Below are positions 32,167 to 43,167 of a stretch of 64,000 bases of DNA, one piece after another. Position 1 is the first letter of the stretch, and each line of letters begins with the position of its first letter. Below the pieces are notes generated by a model that had not been told where the DNA came from, did no database searches, and saw nothing but the letters and a program-made list of their open reading frames with translations. Location of the stretch: the NCBI GenBank assembly GCA_026210745.1, contig CP110632.1:3967001-4031000 (forward strand), given 5' to 3'. A program made the translations under genes and the position numbers. This DNA is from Exobasidium rhododendri. Taxonomy: Eukaryota > Basidiomycota > Exobasidiomycetes > Exobasidiales > Exobasidiaceae.

Positions 32167-33087
32167 TTAGACCAATACTTGAGGGCAGTTGTATGTGTGG
32201 GAAAGTGCCAAGTTGCCAGCATTGTTGTAGCGAACGACGGTGACATTGACGGGAAGATGACCTACGACCAGTGCAGTAGAGGTCTTGCTGACATCGACGA
32301 ATCTGCTCGCCAATTGATCGTGGATGTTCGACTTTCCAGCCACTACGTAGGCACCGGCGATCTTGCCACCGTATTTGTTGTTGCTTTGCTTCCAAGAGAC
32401 GAGAATGATTCCTGGATCCTCATCGCTTCGAACAGCTTTGAGCTCAGTCACCTGATCAGGGGGCGTGGACGACTTCACCTTGAAGAATTCAGAGTACCAG
32501 TCAGTACTGTTTTGTTTGCTTGCCTTTATCTGGAGCCTAGCGAAAGGGACTCCATCCTGACATCCCCACGCGTGGATAGGCAAGAGAGAGTAGTCCGATT
32601 GTCGTTCGTTCTGCAATCGATACGCTCCACGAAGGTGTCCAGCAGTTGCATTCACAGCGCTGATCGGAGTCGAAGCTCTGATGCGTTCTTGAGTCACTTC
32701 GACCCTCTACAGTCCAAGTTCAGCACACACTCTTCCTCCCTCATCTCCGCCTTTCTTCTTTCCAGTCTACTCACTCCAAACCCTCTTCAGTGATGCCAAT
32801 GACGGAATAAGAATAAGTTTGATCATTGGTCTTTAGACCTCCTCGATGGAAGATGACTTGAGCATTGCAACCAAGTCCGACTGACAAAAGCAGCGTTGAT
32901 GGTTACCGCACTTAGCTGGACGTGTTTCAAGAGGTGAATTTCCATGCATCGACTCGTCACACTCACAGATGTTGGCAGCAAAATCTTTGGGCTCCGAGAC
33001 GTTAGCATCGTTCCATGCTTCGCTTGGTTCGGCGGCGTGTACTCTTACGACGAGTGCGACGAGCAAGCTCAAGTAGAGGGCAAGCAT
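32167..33087 (-). CDS. Secreted protein, fibronectin type III-like
   Basis: Three exons (33087-32967, 32880-32775, 32704-32167) sum to 765 nt, in frame, 254 aa. The N-terminus MLALYLSLLVALVVRVHAAE is a clear secretion signal with predicted cleavage after VHA. The mature protein carries several N-glycosylation sequons (NVS, NAT, NST, NVT) and few Cys. Residues ~145-245 (VTELKAVRSDEDPGIILVSWK, AYVVAG, ALVVGHLPVNVTVVRYN) have the length, Trp and Tyr-Asn spacing of a fibronectin type III sandwich. I do not recognise the full-length protein. There is no transmembrane segment or GPI signal, so it is probably released to the wall or medium. The track of sequence upstream has no other gene for 700 bp. 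Confidence 0.72.
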
Positions 33088-33782
33088 GGGAAAGATGTGC
33101 GGGTGGCAGAAGTGCGACTCTTCTAGAGAGTGGCAGAGGAAGTATAAATAGTGAAAGGATGCTGCTTCGCCAAGGAGAGGTCTCAAAGAGATGTGGGTCA
33201 AAAGGAGTGTGCCAAGAAACGCGACGTCCTTTCTCCGCGAAGGAGTCTATCGACGTCCTATCGGTGCCGCTGTGTACCGTGCTTTTTGCTGTACATACAG
33301 TGGGTTACGTCGGAGTATGACGGTGGCGCTGTCTGCAAGACATACACACATCTGAGCGCATGAGAGGGCTCTTGTATAGATGGGAGACATGATATATATC
33401 TCCTCAGTGACACTGACGTGGCTGGCGAGCTGTTCGTGCTATCATTGGGAGTGATCCATCGTTGCCATCGAATAGAGCCTCCCCTTTCCGAGGATTTGCA
33501 TGCGTTCGGTGTGTCCTTTGATCAGATGACTCATTGACGAGGCGCTCGATTGCGCGGAGTCTGTCCCCTCCTTTCCTCTCTTGCGCGGGGAAGTGGCCGT
33601 GCAGCAGAACAACACACGTGAGCTCTTTAAATCACTTCCTCGCCCCATACGGTACGCCTTTTTGCAAGATCGATTTATCAAAAGGTATCTAGGCATAGAC
33701 AAATCGCAGTCCTTGAAGCTCGTTCCGCGCAGAGGGGGAAGAGCATTATTCTTATGCCACTACTGAAGACCTTATCGTCAGA
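33088..33782. other. Intergenic region between divergent genes
   Basis: About 700 bp between the secreted-protein start and the small basic protein start. It contains AGTATAAATAG near 33142 (about 55 bp upstream of the secreted gene's ATG) and GATATATATC near 33390. I found no convincing coding region or tRNA. Confidence 0.4.
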
Positions 33783-34127
33783 ATGGGCCGCAATGCTAAA
33801 TTCTACAAGTCCTCAAAGAGCAAGAAGGAGCAATCGAGCATTCAAATAGATGTCACTAAACCGCAAAGATTAACTTCTCGTCCGATCTTGTCTGCTTCGC
33901 AAGGCAAGAAGAGAGCAAGAGAGGCAGACGATACTGTTAATCCGCCTTCATTAGCATCACAGCCACCAAGCATCAATCCGGCAGGAGCTTCGACAAGTAG
34001 ACTGAAGAGCAAATTGTGGAAGAATCTGGATGCTGCGAGAGAGAAAGAAGGCAAGAAAGACTTTGCAACGCCAAGAGAAGCAGGGATCGATTATCTCGGT
34101 CAATGGGAGGGTAAACGGCGGAAGTGA
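33783..34127 (+). CDS. Small basic Lys/Ser-rich protein, probably nucleolar
   Basis: Single exon of 114 aa, starting MGRNAKFYKSSKSKKEQ and ending YLGQWEGKRRK. It is highly basic, with a Lys/Arg cluster at both ends and a Ser/Pro-rich middle; it has no membrane segment. Short proteins of this kind, with an N-terminal MGRNxKxYK-like motif and a basic tail, are usual among fungal ribosome-biogenesis or nuclear proteins, but I cannot name the family. Start context and composition support a real gene. Confidence 0.6.
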   Translation: MGRNAKFYKSSKSKKEQSSIQIDVTKPQRLTSRPILSASQGKKRAREADDTVNPPSLASQPPSINPAGASTSRLKSKLWKNLDAAREKEGKKDFATPREAGIDYLGQWEGKRRK

Positions 34128-34718
34128 GCGCATAGGAAACAGCAAGGCAAGGATACCAGTAACTTGATCTATTGCACTTTGTACACATACTTTGTTCCGG
34201 TGACCAGCACATTGTACTATATCCTCAACATCGGCGACGCAATGCTTTGAAGTGCATATTCAGCAAGGCGTACTTGGCCAGTGGCATCTTGCTCTGTCTG
34301 GGCTCCCTTGTTCATCGACAAAAGGGCCCGTCTTCTACACAGACGCTAGTGAAGAGGTCCTGATCGCCCGCACGTTTCCTTGATGGAAGTCTTCTGAAAG
34401 TGAATCGTTGTAAGTTAGGAAGCGGTGCCCTCGCTCTGCAATTGGAATGATCGCGTCTGTGCGAGAACTGTCGTGTGACCGCTTTTGCCCTGAAGCAGCG
34501 CTAAAAGAGTCGCTTGACCACCTCCAGATGAAGCGTCAGTGGGGTCCCCCCCTCCCCCAGTTCCACGGAAGACGGGCCTTCGTGAAGGTTATATAAAAGC
34601 CGGACAAAGACTATGGTAGACCTCGACTGACCCTCTAAACTCCACTGACGATCGAGACCTTGCCAAATCGTCATCCTCATTAGCATCTAAGGGAAGGAAA
34701 GAAAATATCAAGCTCTAA
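34128..34718. other. Intergenic region with TATA box
   Basis: About 590 bp before the GFA-domain gene. No coding region is supported. The clearest element is the TATA sequence described separately at 34590-34598. Confidence 0.4.
34590..34598 (+). promoter_or_regulatory. Candidate TATA box of the GFA-domain gene
   Basis: TATATAAAA lies about 120 bp upstream of the ATG at 34719, a distance compatible with a core promoter plus short 5' UTR. Supported by motif and position only. Confidence 0.45.
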
Positions 34719-35482
34719 ATGTCTTCTCCCACTTCTTTCACTGGAAAGTGCTTGTGCGGTTCTGTGACGTACGAGTATAATGGGCCACCAGGCGACGGCG
34801 TAGCCTGTCATTGGTGAGTATATGAGATTCGTGATCACGAAGATAGTATTCCAATTTCAATAATCTTCCTCTCGGCTCTCACGATTAGCACTCATTGCCG
34901 TCACTATACCGGCGGTCTCGCCTCTTTCAAGTGAGTCTTTCTCCGTCTCTTATACTCTTACTACTGCTTCAGCCCCATCTAACGCATCATGACATCTATA
35001 ACGAAGTCTCGGTGTAGAGGCCGCCAAGATGAACTGGAAGACAAAGGACGGCTTGACGCAATTCTAGTGAGTGCCTGGTATATGTAGGATCCGGACTACT
35101 TCTGCCAAAGGAGACTGCTGACGATTGTAGGTCACAATCATCAGTGACAAGTGCGACATTGGAGACGGACCTCGGCGCTGGTTCTGCAACAAGTGTGGAT
35201 CTCCTCTCGCTACCACGCTCGACTATGATGCAGCTCCAATGTTCATCAAGGCAGGCAGTATCGATGACTTCGACAATGTCTTTGTGGGTACTACCTGAAG
35301 TGGTGCTTCCAGGGGGGAGCTTGCAACCTCTGACTGGATCCAGCCTCACTCAATCTTTGCAGCCCGAGGTCAAGATTCACCTCTTTGCTCCAGAGGCCTC
35401 CAAGGCATTCAAAAAGAGTTGGAATTTCGACGGTCAAACGCTTCTGAAGGGCATGCCCGGGAGTGAGCAAATCACAAAGTAG
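34719..35482 (+). CDS. GFA/CENP-V (Mss4-fold) zinc-binding protein
   Basis: Member of the glutathione-dependent formaldehyde-activating family, small zinc proteins that bind glutathione adducts or have unknown substrates. Five exons (34719-34813, 34889-34930, 35007-35066, 35145-35283, 35363-35482) sum to 456 nt, 151 aa, as usual for the family. The zinc ligands are visible in order: CLCGSVTYEY, then CHCTHCRHYTGG, then WFCNKCGSPL. The acceptor of exon 4 was set at 35144 because the nearer AG would create a stop. Reading through the last donor would give an early stop (VFVGTT), while splicing adds a plausible C-terminus (PEVKIHLFAPEAS). The substrate cannot be told from the sequence. Confidence 0.85.
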
Positions 35483-35513
35483 ACTCATTCAACGAATCCA
35501 TGGCAAAGCACAA

Positions 35514-35525
35514 CCCCCCCCCCCC
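35514..35525 (+). repeat. Homopolymeric C run
   Basis: Twelve consecutive C in the 3' flank of the GFA gene, followed by TTTT. Prone to slippage and to sequencing error. Confidence 0.9.
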
Positions 35526-35768
35526 TTTTGCTCTTGCTGTGAAATCAATAGGAGAAGCCAACACCACTGAACAATGAAGTTAATAAAATGTGGTATCGAT
35601 TCGCAGCAGAGCGTAGTAGTAATAAGTTCGAGCGTACAAAGTTTCTCCTCCCTAATACTGTGCCGATCTAATGAGCCGAACCTCTGTAGCGTTGATTATT
35701 TCAAGACAAAGAGATGACATACGATGAGGATCACTACCCCGGTCTTGAGCTCTGCACTCTCGGCGTAC

Positions 35769-36917
35769 TCACGCATCGAAGATGGGCTTTGAGCCGGCAG
35801 CACCTGCGCCTGCAGCAGAATCCCCACTCGCTCCCTCAGCCTCGCCGGAGAGATTGTACGCGGACGTTGATGCATTTGGTCTTGACGTTTGAGATGGTAT
35901 GAAGGACTTCTCTGGCAGATGGCTTTCATCTACCATTTCAGCAGCTTCAATCACTTCATACATCGCACTCGCTGCCTCTGGTGCTGGCACCTTGCCCTCC
36001 AAAAGATCTTTCGCGGGAATGGGTTGACCGTAGAACTCCTTGTTGGCATCCTTTCTTTCTACCAAAACGGTACCTTCCAGACTCATTCCTGCGTACAGTC
36101 CTTTGTTTCTAGAGTAGCTGAACATTGGTGCGGGGTGAGCAATAGCAGCTTGAACAGCACCGCCAGTTCCAATAGGTCCTGCCGAAGCGCTCAAATTGCC
36201 TCCAATAGTCATATTACCAGCCAGACAGAAGGATTGCACTGCATCTTCCGAGTTGAGCACAACGACAAATTCAGATAAGTCGGCTCCGATCTAGAACAGT
36301 CGTGCAAGAGAAAGGTTACTTAGGACTGTTTAATTTATCAGGAACGCTCGCACTGACACTACTCACCTGTAATCCGAACCCTACACCACCAGTCGCAATA
36401 CAGCTAGGAGCACTCCAGCTTCCGTCACTCAATCGGGCGGTGACTATTCCACTGCCTGCCTTTCCACTCCAAACAAATCCAGCCTTAACGACACTGAAGA
36501 CTGCCAAGCCCTTCGCTTGCTGTAGCACTGCCTTAGGAATACTATTCAGTGCACTGTCTGGGTGTTCCGGGTCTGCCAAGAAAGATTGCAGGATACGGGC
36601 TGCCTTTTCACATTCTTTTGGCAAGCTATAAATATTCATTAGAAAACGCGGAGGAGCTATCAGCACATGTATACGCTGACGAAAAGGATGGCTGATCACA
36701 CTCACGAGAAGCCGGCTTGGGCCAGCTTGGCTTGTTGGCCAAGTTGCTGACCAGTCTGATGGGCAAAGGCGGTGGCCTGTACGTGTGCAAGAGAGTGACA
36801 TCAACATGTCTCATCAACGCCTTGTTCGATACAGGTAAGCTCACTTTGTAGCATTTGACTTACCTGAGTGCCGACTTTCTCAGCTGCTGACTGGAATTTC
36901 TGCAAGTAGCCGTTCAT
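35769..36917 (-). CDS. SYLF-domain (Ysc84/Lsb-like) protein
   Basis: Four exons (36917-36864, 36776-36706, 36625-36367, 36290-35769) sum to 906 nt, 301 aa. The SYLF domain binds phosphoinositides and actin at endocytic sites in yeast Ysc84/Lsb3. It is recognised by LPKECEKAARILQSFL, IPKAVLQQAKGLAVFSVVKAGFVWSGKAGSG-type sequence, WSAPSCIATGGVGFGLQ, and IGADLSEFVVVLNSEDAV. FSYSRNKGLYAGMSLEGTVL completes it. The C-terminal ~80 residues are Ser/Ala-rich. No SH3 domain follows, unlike yeast Ysc84/Lsb3, so this is the SH3-less type common in basidiomycetes. The start ATG is the first codon of an amphipathic helix conserved in the family. Confidence 0.9.
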
Positions 36918-37214
36918 TTTGACGCTTCGAATGTATGCCACGAAGAGAGAGAGTGAGGCGAACACGTAGATGCTGATTTTGTAGATCCAAAGCTAAGATA
37001 CGGACGCAATCGACGTGAGGCAGTGTGCAAAAGCAGGGGACACGTGTGGAGGACAGGGCGCACGGACCTAGATTCATCATCTCAAAGCCTGTCCACACTC
37101 CGTGATGGAAGTCGAGGTCGGTCGAAGCAAGAAAGTGCATTCATGTGCGTCTATAAGATTTAGGATGTATGTTACAGAAATTTTTGCGATATGCGGCGAG
37201 AAGAAGTGGTTCAT

Positions 37215-38492
37215 CTATGCAAGAGAGAGCAGGAGTGCACTGAGCATTGAAAGGGAGAGGGAGATTGCTGCAGTGGAGAATGGCAGTGCGATCCTTGATG
37301 CGCTATCCGTCCCGTAGACGCGGATATATTCCACTTCGAATCGAGCATCTTCGAAAGCAGTCGGGTTGTCTAAGCAAGGCCGGAAGGGGGAAAGACAAGG
37401 TGAGCTCACAGATGCAAGAGAAGGGAATCGTTTAAAGCAAGATACTCACCTCTGACGTACTCCTCGCAGGTGATGTTGCCGAGGTTGGAGACATACTGGA
37501 ATGTTTCGCCTGCCCAGGTCCCGCAGAGGGTGATGTCAAAGATGATCTGATGAGGCTCAAAGTAATTTTGCATAGCGCAAGAAGAATTCAAATTGGGAAA
37601 ATGAGCAATGGGTGTAGACCATAATGCGCTCTGCGTTGTGTATGCCGATGAAGTGACGTTGGTGTCCGTCTGAAGGTAAGCGAGAGCCGGGTATGACAGC
37701 GCACTTGGAAGACTTTCGCCGGTCGCAGACATTGGCCAGAAGTAGACAGATATTCCTGCACCATCAGCAACTGTGTCTCTGACCATGGCAAAGTAGCCGC
37801 CTCCGTTCTGGTTAAAATTAATGCCAAAGGTATTGTTGACCGACGTTTGTACGGAACAGCCAGGCTGATGATCGCAATTGGAGTCACTGCTGTAGCCGGT
37901 ATCGTTGCGATTGGAGACTGTACCTTGGCCGCTGGGTATGGAGCAGCCTGACTGAGTATGCAGGCTGACTAGATTTCGAGGTCCTTGATTGTTGGCTCCT
38001 TCCACTATGTCGATCTCACCGCCACTTGGCCAAGTGTCAGTGGTGCAAGTCCACAAGGCGGGCCAAGTTGCAAGGCCAGTCGGCATCGAGACGAGCTTTG
38101 CAAGGAGTACGCCATCGGACATGAGATCGTTGCTTTGTATTCGCACGCTCTTTCTCCCTACCGTATCGTTATCAGCAAGTAAAGTGGTATGGTCCACCTG
38201 CATGACGAAGTTTCCTTGATCATTGACGTACGACAGATTTGCTTCTTGTGCCTGCGCTTTCGTCAGGTAGCTGGGTCACAAAGAGTATTGTCAACGACTT
38301 GTCTGTACCGCTCTTACTATTTCGTAGGACTCACTCGACGTAGCCTTTCGTAGGGTCTGCGTAGCTCCACCAGTAGAAGTCCGAGAAGAAGTCATTGCCT
38401 CGAATTTCTCTTTGCAAGGTGAAGTTTTTGGCGTCCACTGGCATCGACCAGGTCAAGGAGACGATGGTCAAGAACAGGACGCTGGCCTTCAT
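37215..38492 (-). CDS. GH16 family glycoside hydrolase, secreted and probably GPI-anchored
   Basis: Endo-1,3(4)-beta-glucanase-like enzyme acting on beta-glucans of the wall or environment. Three exons (38492-38335, 38270-37450, 37369-37215) sum to 1,134 nt, 377 aa. A signal peptide (MKASVLFLTIVSLTWSMPVDA) leads to the catalytic lectin-like fold. The active-site motif GEIDIVEG carries the nucleophile and acid/base glutamates and is preceded by WPALWTC. Cys residues (CSIPSG, CDHQPGC, CGTWAGETF) suggest disulfides. The last exon ends in a short hydrophobic tail (ISLSLSMLSALLLSLA) after a Ser-rich stretch, typical of GPI attachment. The third exon was placed because YVR plus DNPTAFEDARFEVEYIRVY restores the conserved end of the domain; without it the protein would lack the terminal strand. 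Confidence 0.9.
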
Positions 38493-39132
38493 GCTCGATG
38501 ACCAAACGCTCTTCTCGGCACTTCTCTAGGAAAAGGGTATACAGAGGATCAGGTACGATTCAGGATAGAGAGGTGGTGGTCACAGTGGCCAAAATGGGAA
38601 GGCACACTATCGTCGGCCCACACCTGGGGCCACATTTAAACCTGGCTCCTGCAGCCTGGCCTCCCTCCTCCCTCCTACCAAATTTCCTCTTCTGCCGGCC
38701 ATCAATCAGCTGAGATTACGTAGCTGAGGAAACTTTCCAAGAATTTACCGCTCCACAGTGAGAAATCCAGACTTCTAAATCGAGAAAATAAACTAATCTC
38801 GCGGGAAACAAGAAAAAAAGGCTAAAACAAATGAATTGCCCTAAGTCTGTCTGTGCACACACTAGAGGCAATGCGGAAACAGAAGCTAAGGCTTGGCAGT
38901 CGAAGCAGCGATTCGGCAGGGAGCACGTGCTCGAGCCTGTTCCCGCTCTCAACAGTCGCCTCAGTGCAAAAGATCGCAAAAGCCATCCATTCGCTGAGAA
39001 GTATGTATATACACACATACGCGCTTAGTGTGTAAAAGTTGAAAGGCAACTGCAACTACTCCACAACTACAGACAGGGCCAGGCCGTCACTTTGCACCGG
39101 TCAACGCCCCAGAGGATCTCCACCAAGGCGAG
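38493..39132. other. Intergenic region between divergent GH16 and peroxin genes
   Basis: About 640 bp. It contains short open frames in several registers, none with a domain or a supported splice pattern. It probably holds two divergent promoters. Confidence 0.4.
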
Positions 39133-41100
39133 ATGCCGAGCACACCATTCAGATCACCTTCGTCGACTGCATCTGTCGACGACGATCGACTGTCATCGAG
39201 TCCATCTACTTCAAGTCGATCTCGTCTGCAAAGCCTGGCTATCGAAACGCTTCTCTCTTCAACTTTATCGAGCATCTCATCCACTCCTCCTCGCCTACCG
39301 GTAGCCAAGAACAAAGAGCCGCTGAGCCTACCGACGACTACCAAGAACTTCAGAGGCTTTGTTCAGAAGTCAGGTCCTATCTTCTACTTTCAGGATTCAG
39401 TAGAAGCGACGCTTGCCTGGGATGACTGGGCTTGGACGAGCATGTGGATGGCCATCTGGGCTTTCATAGGTGAGCACGAGTGCCTTCTTGCGACGAATGA
39501 AGGCGAAACGAAGACTAAAGATACTCCTTCTTCATCAGCACTACACCCTCACTTGCTGCTGTGTGCTCCGACAGCTATCTTGAGTATCATACTGATTCGG
39601 ACACATGCAGCAAGGTTCCCCGTTGGACAGCTGCTTGATGATAGCACTACGTCTGGTAATACGAACAAAGCAGCCTTGGTGACACAAACGCCTGCTCAGG
39701 CACTGGCGCATGCCATCTCTAAACCATCAAGTACAGGCCAAGGAGCAGTGCGGCCTCCACTAATCCCGAATCCCCCTCATGAAGGTACGATCAAGTATTA
39801 CGAGAACTTGCGCGACATTCAGAATATGTAAGTGAGGTGGTTTGATGGCGAACTTATCTCGATCGAATTGCGCGAGTTGATCGGTCGATCTTCATGCATC
39901 ACAGGATGAAATTGGTCACTGATGGGTACGATGCAGGCGCCCCACTGGTGCCGTATCTCAATTGGTCGTCTTATCGGCGCTCTTTGATCTTGCTTCAAGG
40001 ATCACTGCTTTTGACTTGCATACTATTCGTGGCAGGACCCTACGTTCCCATCCGACCTATTCTCTTGTTGGCCGGGGAAGGTGCTTTTGTGATCAACCAT
40101 CCTTGGTTCAAGCCAGGCGTTGAAGGTATGAAGAAAAGAATCGATGAAGAGAAAAGGACAGGCAAGACGACGTTGGGAAGGGAACTAAACAGGATAGAGA
40201 CAAACAGCCGAGAGTGGCGAGCCACCTTGCGGCAATGGCTCGAAGAAGACGGCCTGGATGACGAGGTCTGGCAGAAGGGATGGAAAGACTTTGAGATGTT
40301 CGAGTGAGTAAATTGAAAGTGGTGAAAGTTGCGTCGGCTTTGCGCAAACTCAATTGTGATGATCCCTCTTATTCTACAGAAATGAACGATACTCTACGAC
40401 GAATGCTGCCAACACTGGTGGCTGGAGTGCACACAATTTGACTTTTGGAGAAAGGAAGTCGTTCACAAAGGGGTCTGATGGCTGGTCTGCCCAAGAATTG
40501 GAGGTCGCAGGGTTCTCAATAGACATCAGGTGCGTGTTGGTGCAAGAGATTCCAGCTTTGTGTGTGGCCGCTACTGAATACACCTTTCTAAACTTTGAAT
40601 TTCTTGGAAGTAGTAGACAAGTCGCAATGTCACTCGAGCCAGGCTGGCAGTGGGTGGAAGGTGAGTCTTTGCTCGACATGGTCTGGAAAGAGTGGGGCCG
40701 GAATTGCAGCCTGACAAGCGAATTTGGTATTTCTTGGTGTACAAAAGGCGACGACTGGAGGATTGATTGGGTAGGACTGTGGTCGACGGCAGGTGTCGAT
40801 GCGGAAGGATTCCTGTACACCGATTCCGACTGGCAAGGTCCGAGCCCCTTTCCTTATGGACATCCCAATCAACCCAAATACCCTCCCATCAAGCGATCTG
40901 CTCATCATTCCTTCTTGAGTGATCTAATCAACAACGGTCGGGAGGAAATCGAGGAAGAGGATTTTGAGGAGGAGGAGGAGAATGATCACTTGACAGGTAT
41001 GGAAATACGTAATACAAAGGCGGAAACAAGGAGAAGGAGATGGATGCGAAGAGCAGTCTACGTTGGCAAGCAAGAATCAGAAGCGTCGGATCTAGATTGA
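39133..41100 (+). CDS. Peroxin of the Pex23/Pex24/Pex30 family (dysferlin domain)
   Basis: Integral membrane protein that regulates peroxisome size and number at ER-peroxisome contacts. Exons are 39133-39827, 39905-40303 and 40380-41100, possibly with one more intron at 40530-40616. A disordered Ser/Thr-rich N-terminus is followed by membrane segments (MWMAIWAFIG, LLLCAPTAILSIILI, LILLQGSLLLTCILFVAG) typical of the Pex24p domain. The C-terminal part holds paired dysferlin motifs: NERYSTTNAANTGGWS, then GWQWVEGESLLDMVW, DAEGFLYTDSDWQ and RRRRWMRRAVYV. The optional intron is 87 nt, a multiple of three, with a GTGCGT donor and GTAGTAG acceptor. Splicing it gives SIDIRQVAMSLEPGW, which fits the family better than reading through, but both keep frame. 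Total about 575-605 aa. Confidence 0.88.
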
Positions 41101-41193
41101 CGCACTCTCTTCCGTATCAGATTGAGCTGCTCTCTATAATGTGACTGCTATACTACAATCAAGCCATGCAATCTTCTGCACACCGTTTGCACG

Positions 41194-42973
41194 CTACTTC
41201 TTCCGAGCCTGTGGTATTTTCCTTGCTTTGGGCAACTCGAGTGGGCACTTCAGTACCAACTGACGCTCGTGCTTCGAAGTACCATCTGCTTGAATGACGC
41301 TCTTCTTATTTGTCGTACATCCCAGAGACTTGAAGATCTCCGACACTCTGTCGAGCCGTAGAAGGAAAGAGGGAAATTGTTCGTTAGTCGCTGCTAGAGG
41401 GAATGGAAGGTCTTCGTTTGGAATCACTCACTTCGAAGGGCCAAGACCAAGATCTTTCGAGATCGTCGAGGGATCTAGAGCAAAATTTTCAAAGTGGAGA
41501 CACAGCGCAAACATGTAAGCATACAGCTTTGTTTCGGTGAAGTTGGTGACTTGGCCTCTGCAGCAAGTAGAGTAGCATGAGGAAATTAGAGTAGACATGG
41601 TCAGCCCCTACAGCCGGAATACTCCATCGAACAGCACCAACCCACCTCGAACTGCCCCTCTCTGTCTCAGCAAAACGAGCAAAGAGATCATCCAAAATCG
41701 TCTCACCGGAATTCGTCTGATCCAATTTCAGCTTCTTCAGTAGCCCTTCCTTATCACCTCCCTTGTCTCGCCTGCCTGAGACGGTCTTTACAAAGCCCCA
41801 CATCAAGGCAATATACCAGAGCATCTTCAGCTTTAGCTTGCTCTCGTTCCTGCCTTTGGAAGATTTGAGTATGCTCGCTGTGAGGGCAGCGTCACCAACC
41901 TGAGACCCATCTTCGTCGAATTCAGTCTTTGTGCTTGTCTGCTGATTGTGTGATAGTTGAGCAACCTGTATCAAGGACCACATCCGGTCTTTGAGCCAGT
42001 TGGATTGATTTGGTCCTCCGGCCGGTAGTACACGACCAAGTTGACTTGCGGACTCGACGTTTGATAAAAATCTGACGTTGAGCAAGCGGAACACTTCATT
42101 AGGAATGAGGACGTCCAGTGGATACGCTTCTTGAGGTGTCAAGGCGTGAAGATTCGGTGGGGGAATTGGCCGCGCTTGATCAGCTTCTTCCTTCATTGCT
42201 TCCTCACTTGGCATACTTTGTGTTGCCTCTTCGATCCCTTCTTGCATGGTATTGATCACTTCCTCCATGTTGCTTGTGTCGACCTTCATTCGATCCTCGT
42301 TACGAGCCTTGATCTTCGTCTTTCGATTACCAAACGTCTCTCCTAATCCTCTTCTAGCCAACACTCGCTCTTGCCAATCTCGCGTACCTGAAGAAGCTTC
42401 TAATGATGAGAATTGCAACGACTTGATCGATCTTCCCAAAGTGAACATTGGAGCTGCTCGAAGTGTGACTGTCGCTTCGGAAGGGTCGTACACGCCTACC
42501 ATGTAATCTCCCGAGTATCCTCGGCACTCCCTCCTTGACTTTGCCTCATCTTCTACGCTAGCATTCATGTCGAAGTTCCAAGCAACATAGTCCATTGAGT
42601 CTGATTCTCCGGCAAAAATTAGTCTGTCTTCCATTGAAGCACCATTCGAGCTTCCCGAGGCTGATTTGTGGTGCAGTGTGTACTCGATTTCGCGAGGCGG
42701 ATGAAAATCCGTCGAACACAGAAGTACTGGTCCAATTTCATACGGACTTTGCCGAGACTTGGTACGCAAGACGACCTTTGATTTGTCCTTGGCAGCGCTG
42801 TCCCTGTCGAAATTGCCCGTCACTTTCGTCGAAGATTTCTCGCCGAAAGAATTTGAAGTACTTTGGCTACCTCCAGCTTTCGCCGAGCTCTCCTTCACCT
42901 TCTTTAGGGATGTGGCACTGTCTGTTTCCATACTTTTCCTCTTGCCTTTGGCTGCTGCTCCGGCCTTGTCCAT
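41194..42973 (-). CDS. RPA49: RNA polymerase I subunit A49 (RPA49/PAF53)
   Basis: Pol I-specific subunit that works like TFIIF/TFIIE in rDNA transcription. Three exons (42973-41646, 41557-41432, 41347-41194) sum to 1,608 nt, 535 aa. A Lys/Ser-rich N-terminus is followed by a TFIIF-like dimerisation domain (YTLHHKSASG, YMVGVYDPSEATVTLRAAPMF). The conserved signature is RVLARRGLGETFGNRKTKIKA. The C-terminal tandem winged-helix part includes LIPNEVFRLLNVRFL, KLKMLWYIALMWGF and the final exons GQVTNFTETKLYAYMFALCL and VSEIFKSLGC. The introns near the 3' end were set so that the wHTH helices read on in frame; reading through would end the protein early in a hydrophobic string. It is divergent from Prp6 (about 195 bp between starts). 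Confidence 0.9.
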
Positions 42974-43167
42974 CTTGGGTGTAGTGGAAGACGGGTTTGG
43001 GAAGTAGTGGTGATTGGACTACTCAAAGCTCCCTACCGACCATTGATCAAAAACAAAAAAAAATTGGCATGGTAGAGGCACGTGAATAACAGATGGATGG
43101 CTCTTGACAAGGCTAGAGCTTAAAGATGGGGACACTCCCATCTTCCCATGCTCGTCGTCATCCCACC

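Noticed and set aside
33088-33782. Possible tRNA or small RNA in the intergenic gap
   Set aside because: No acceptor-stem pairing, anticodon loop or GGTTCGANTCC box could be found by eye.
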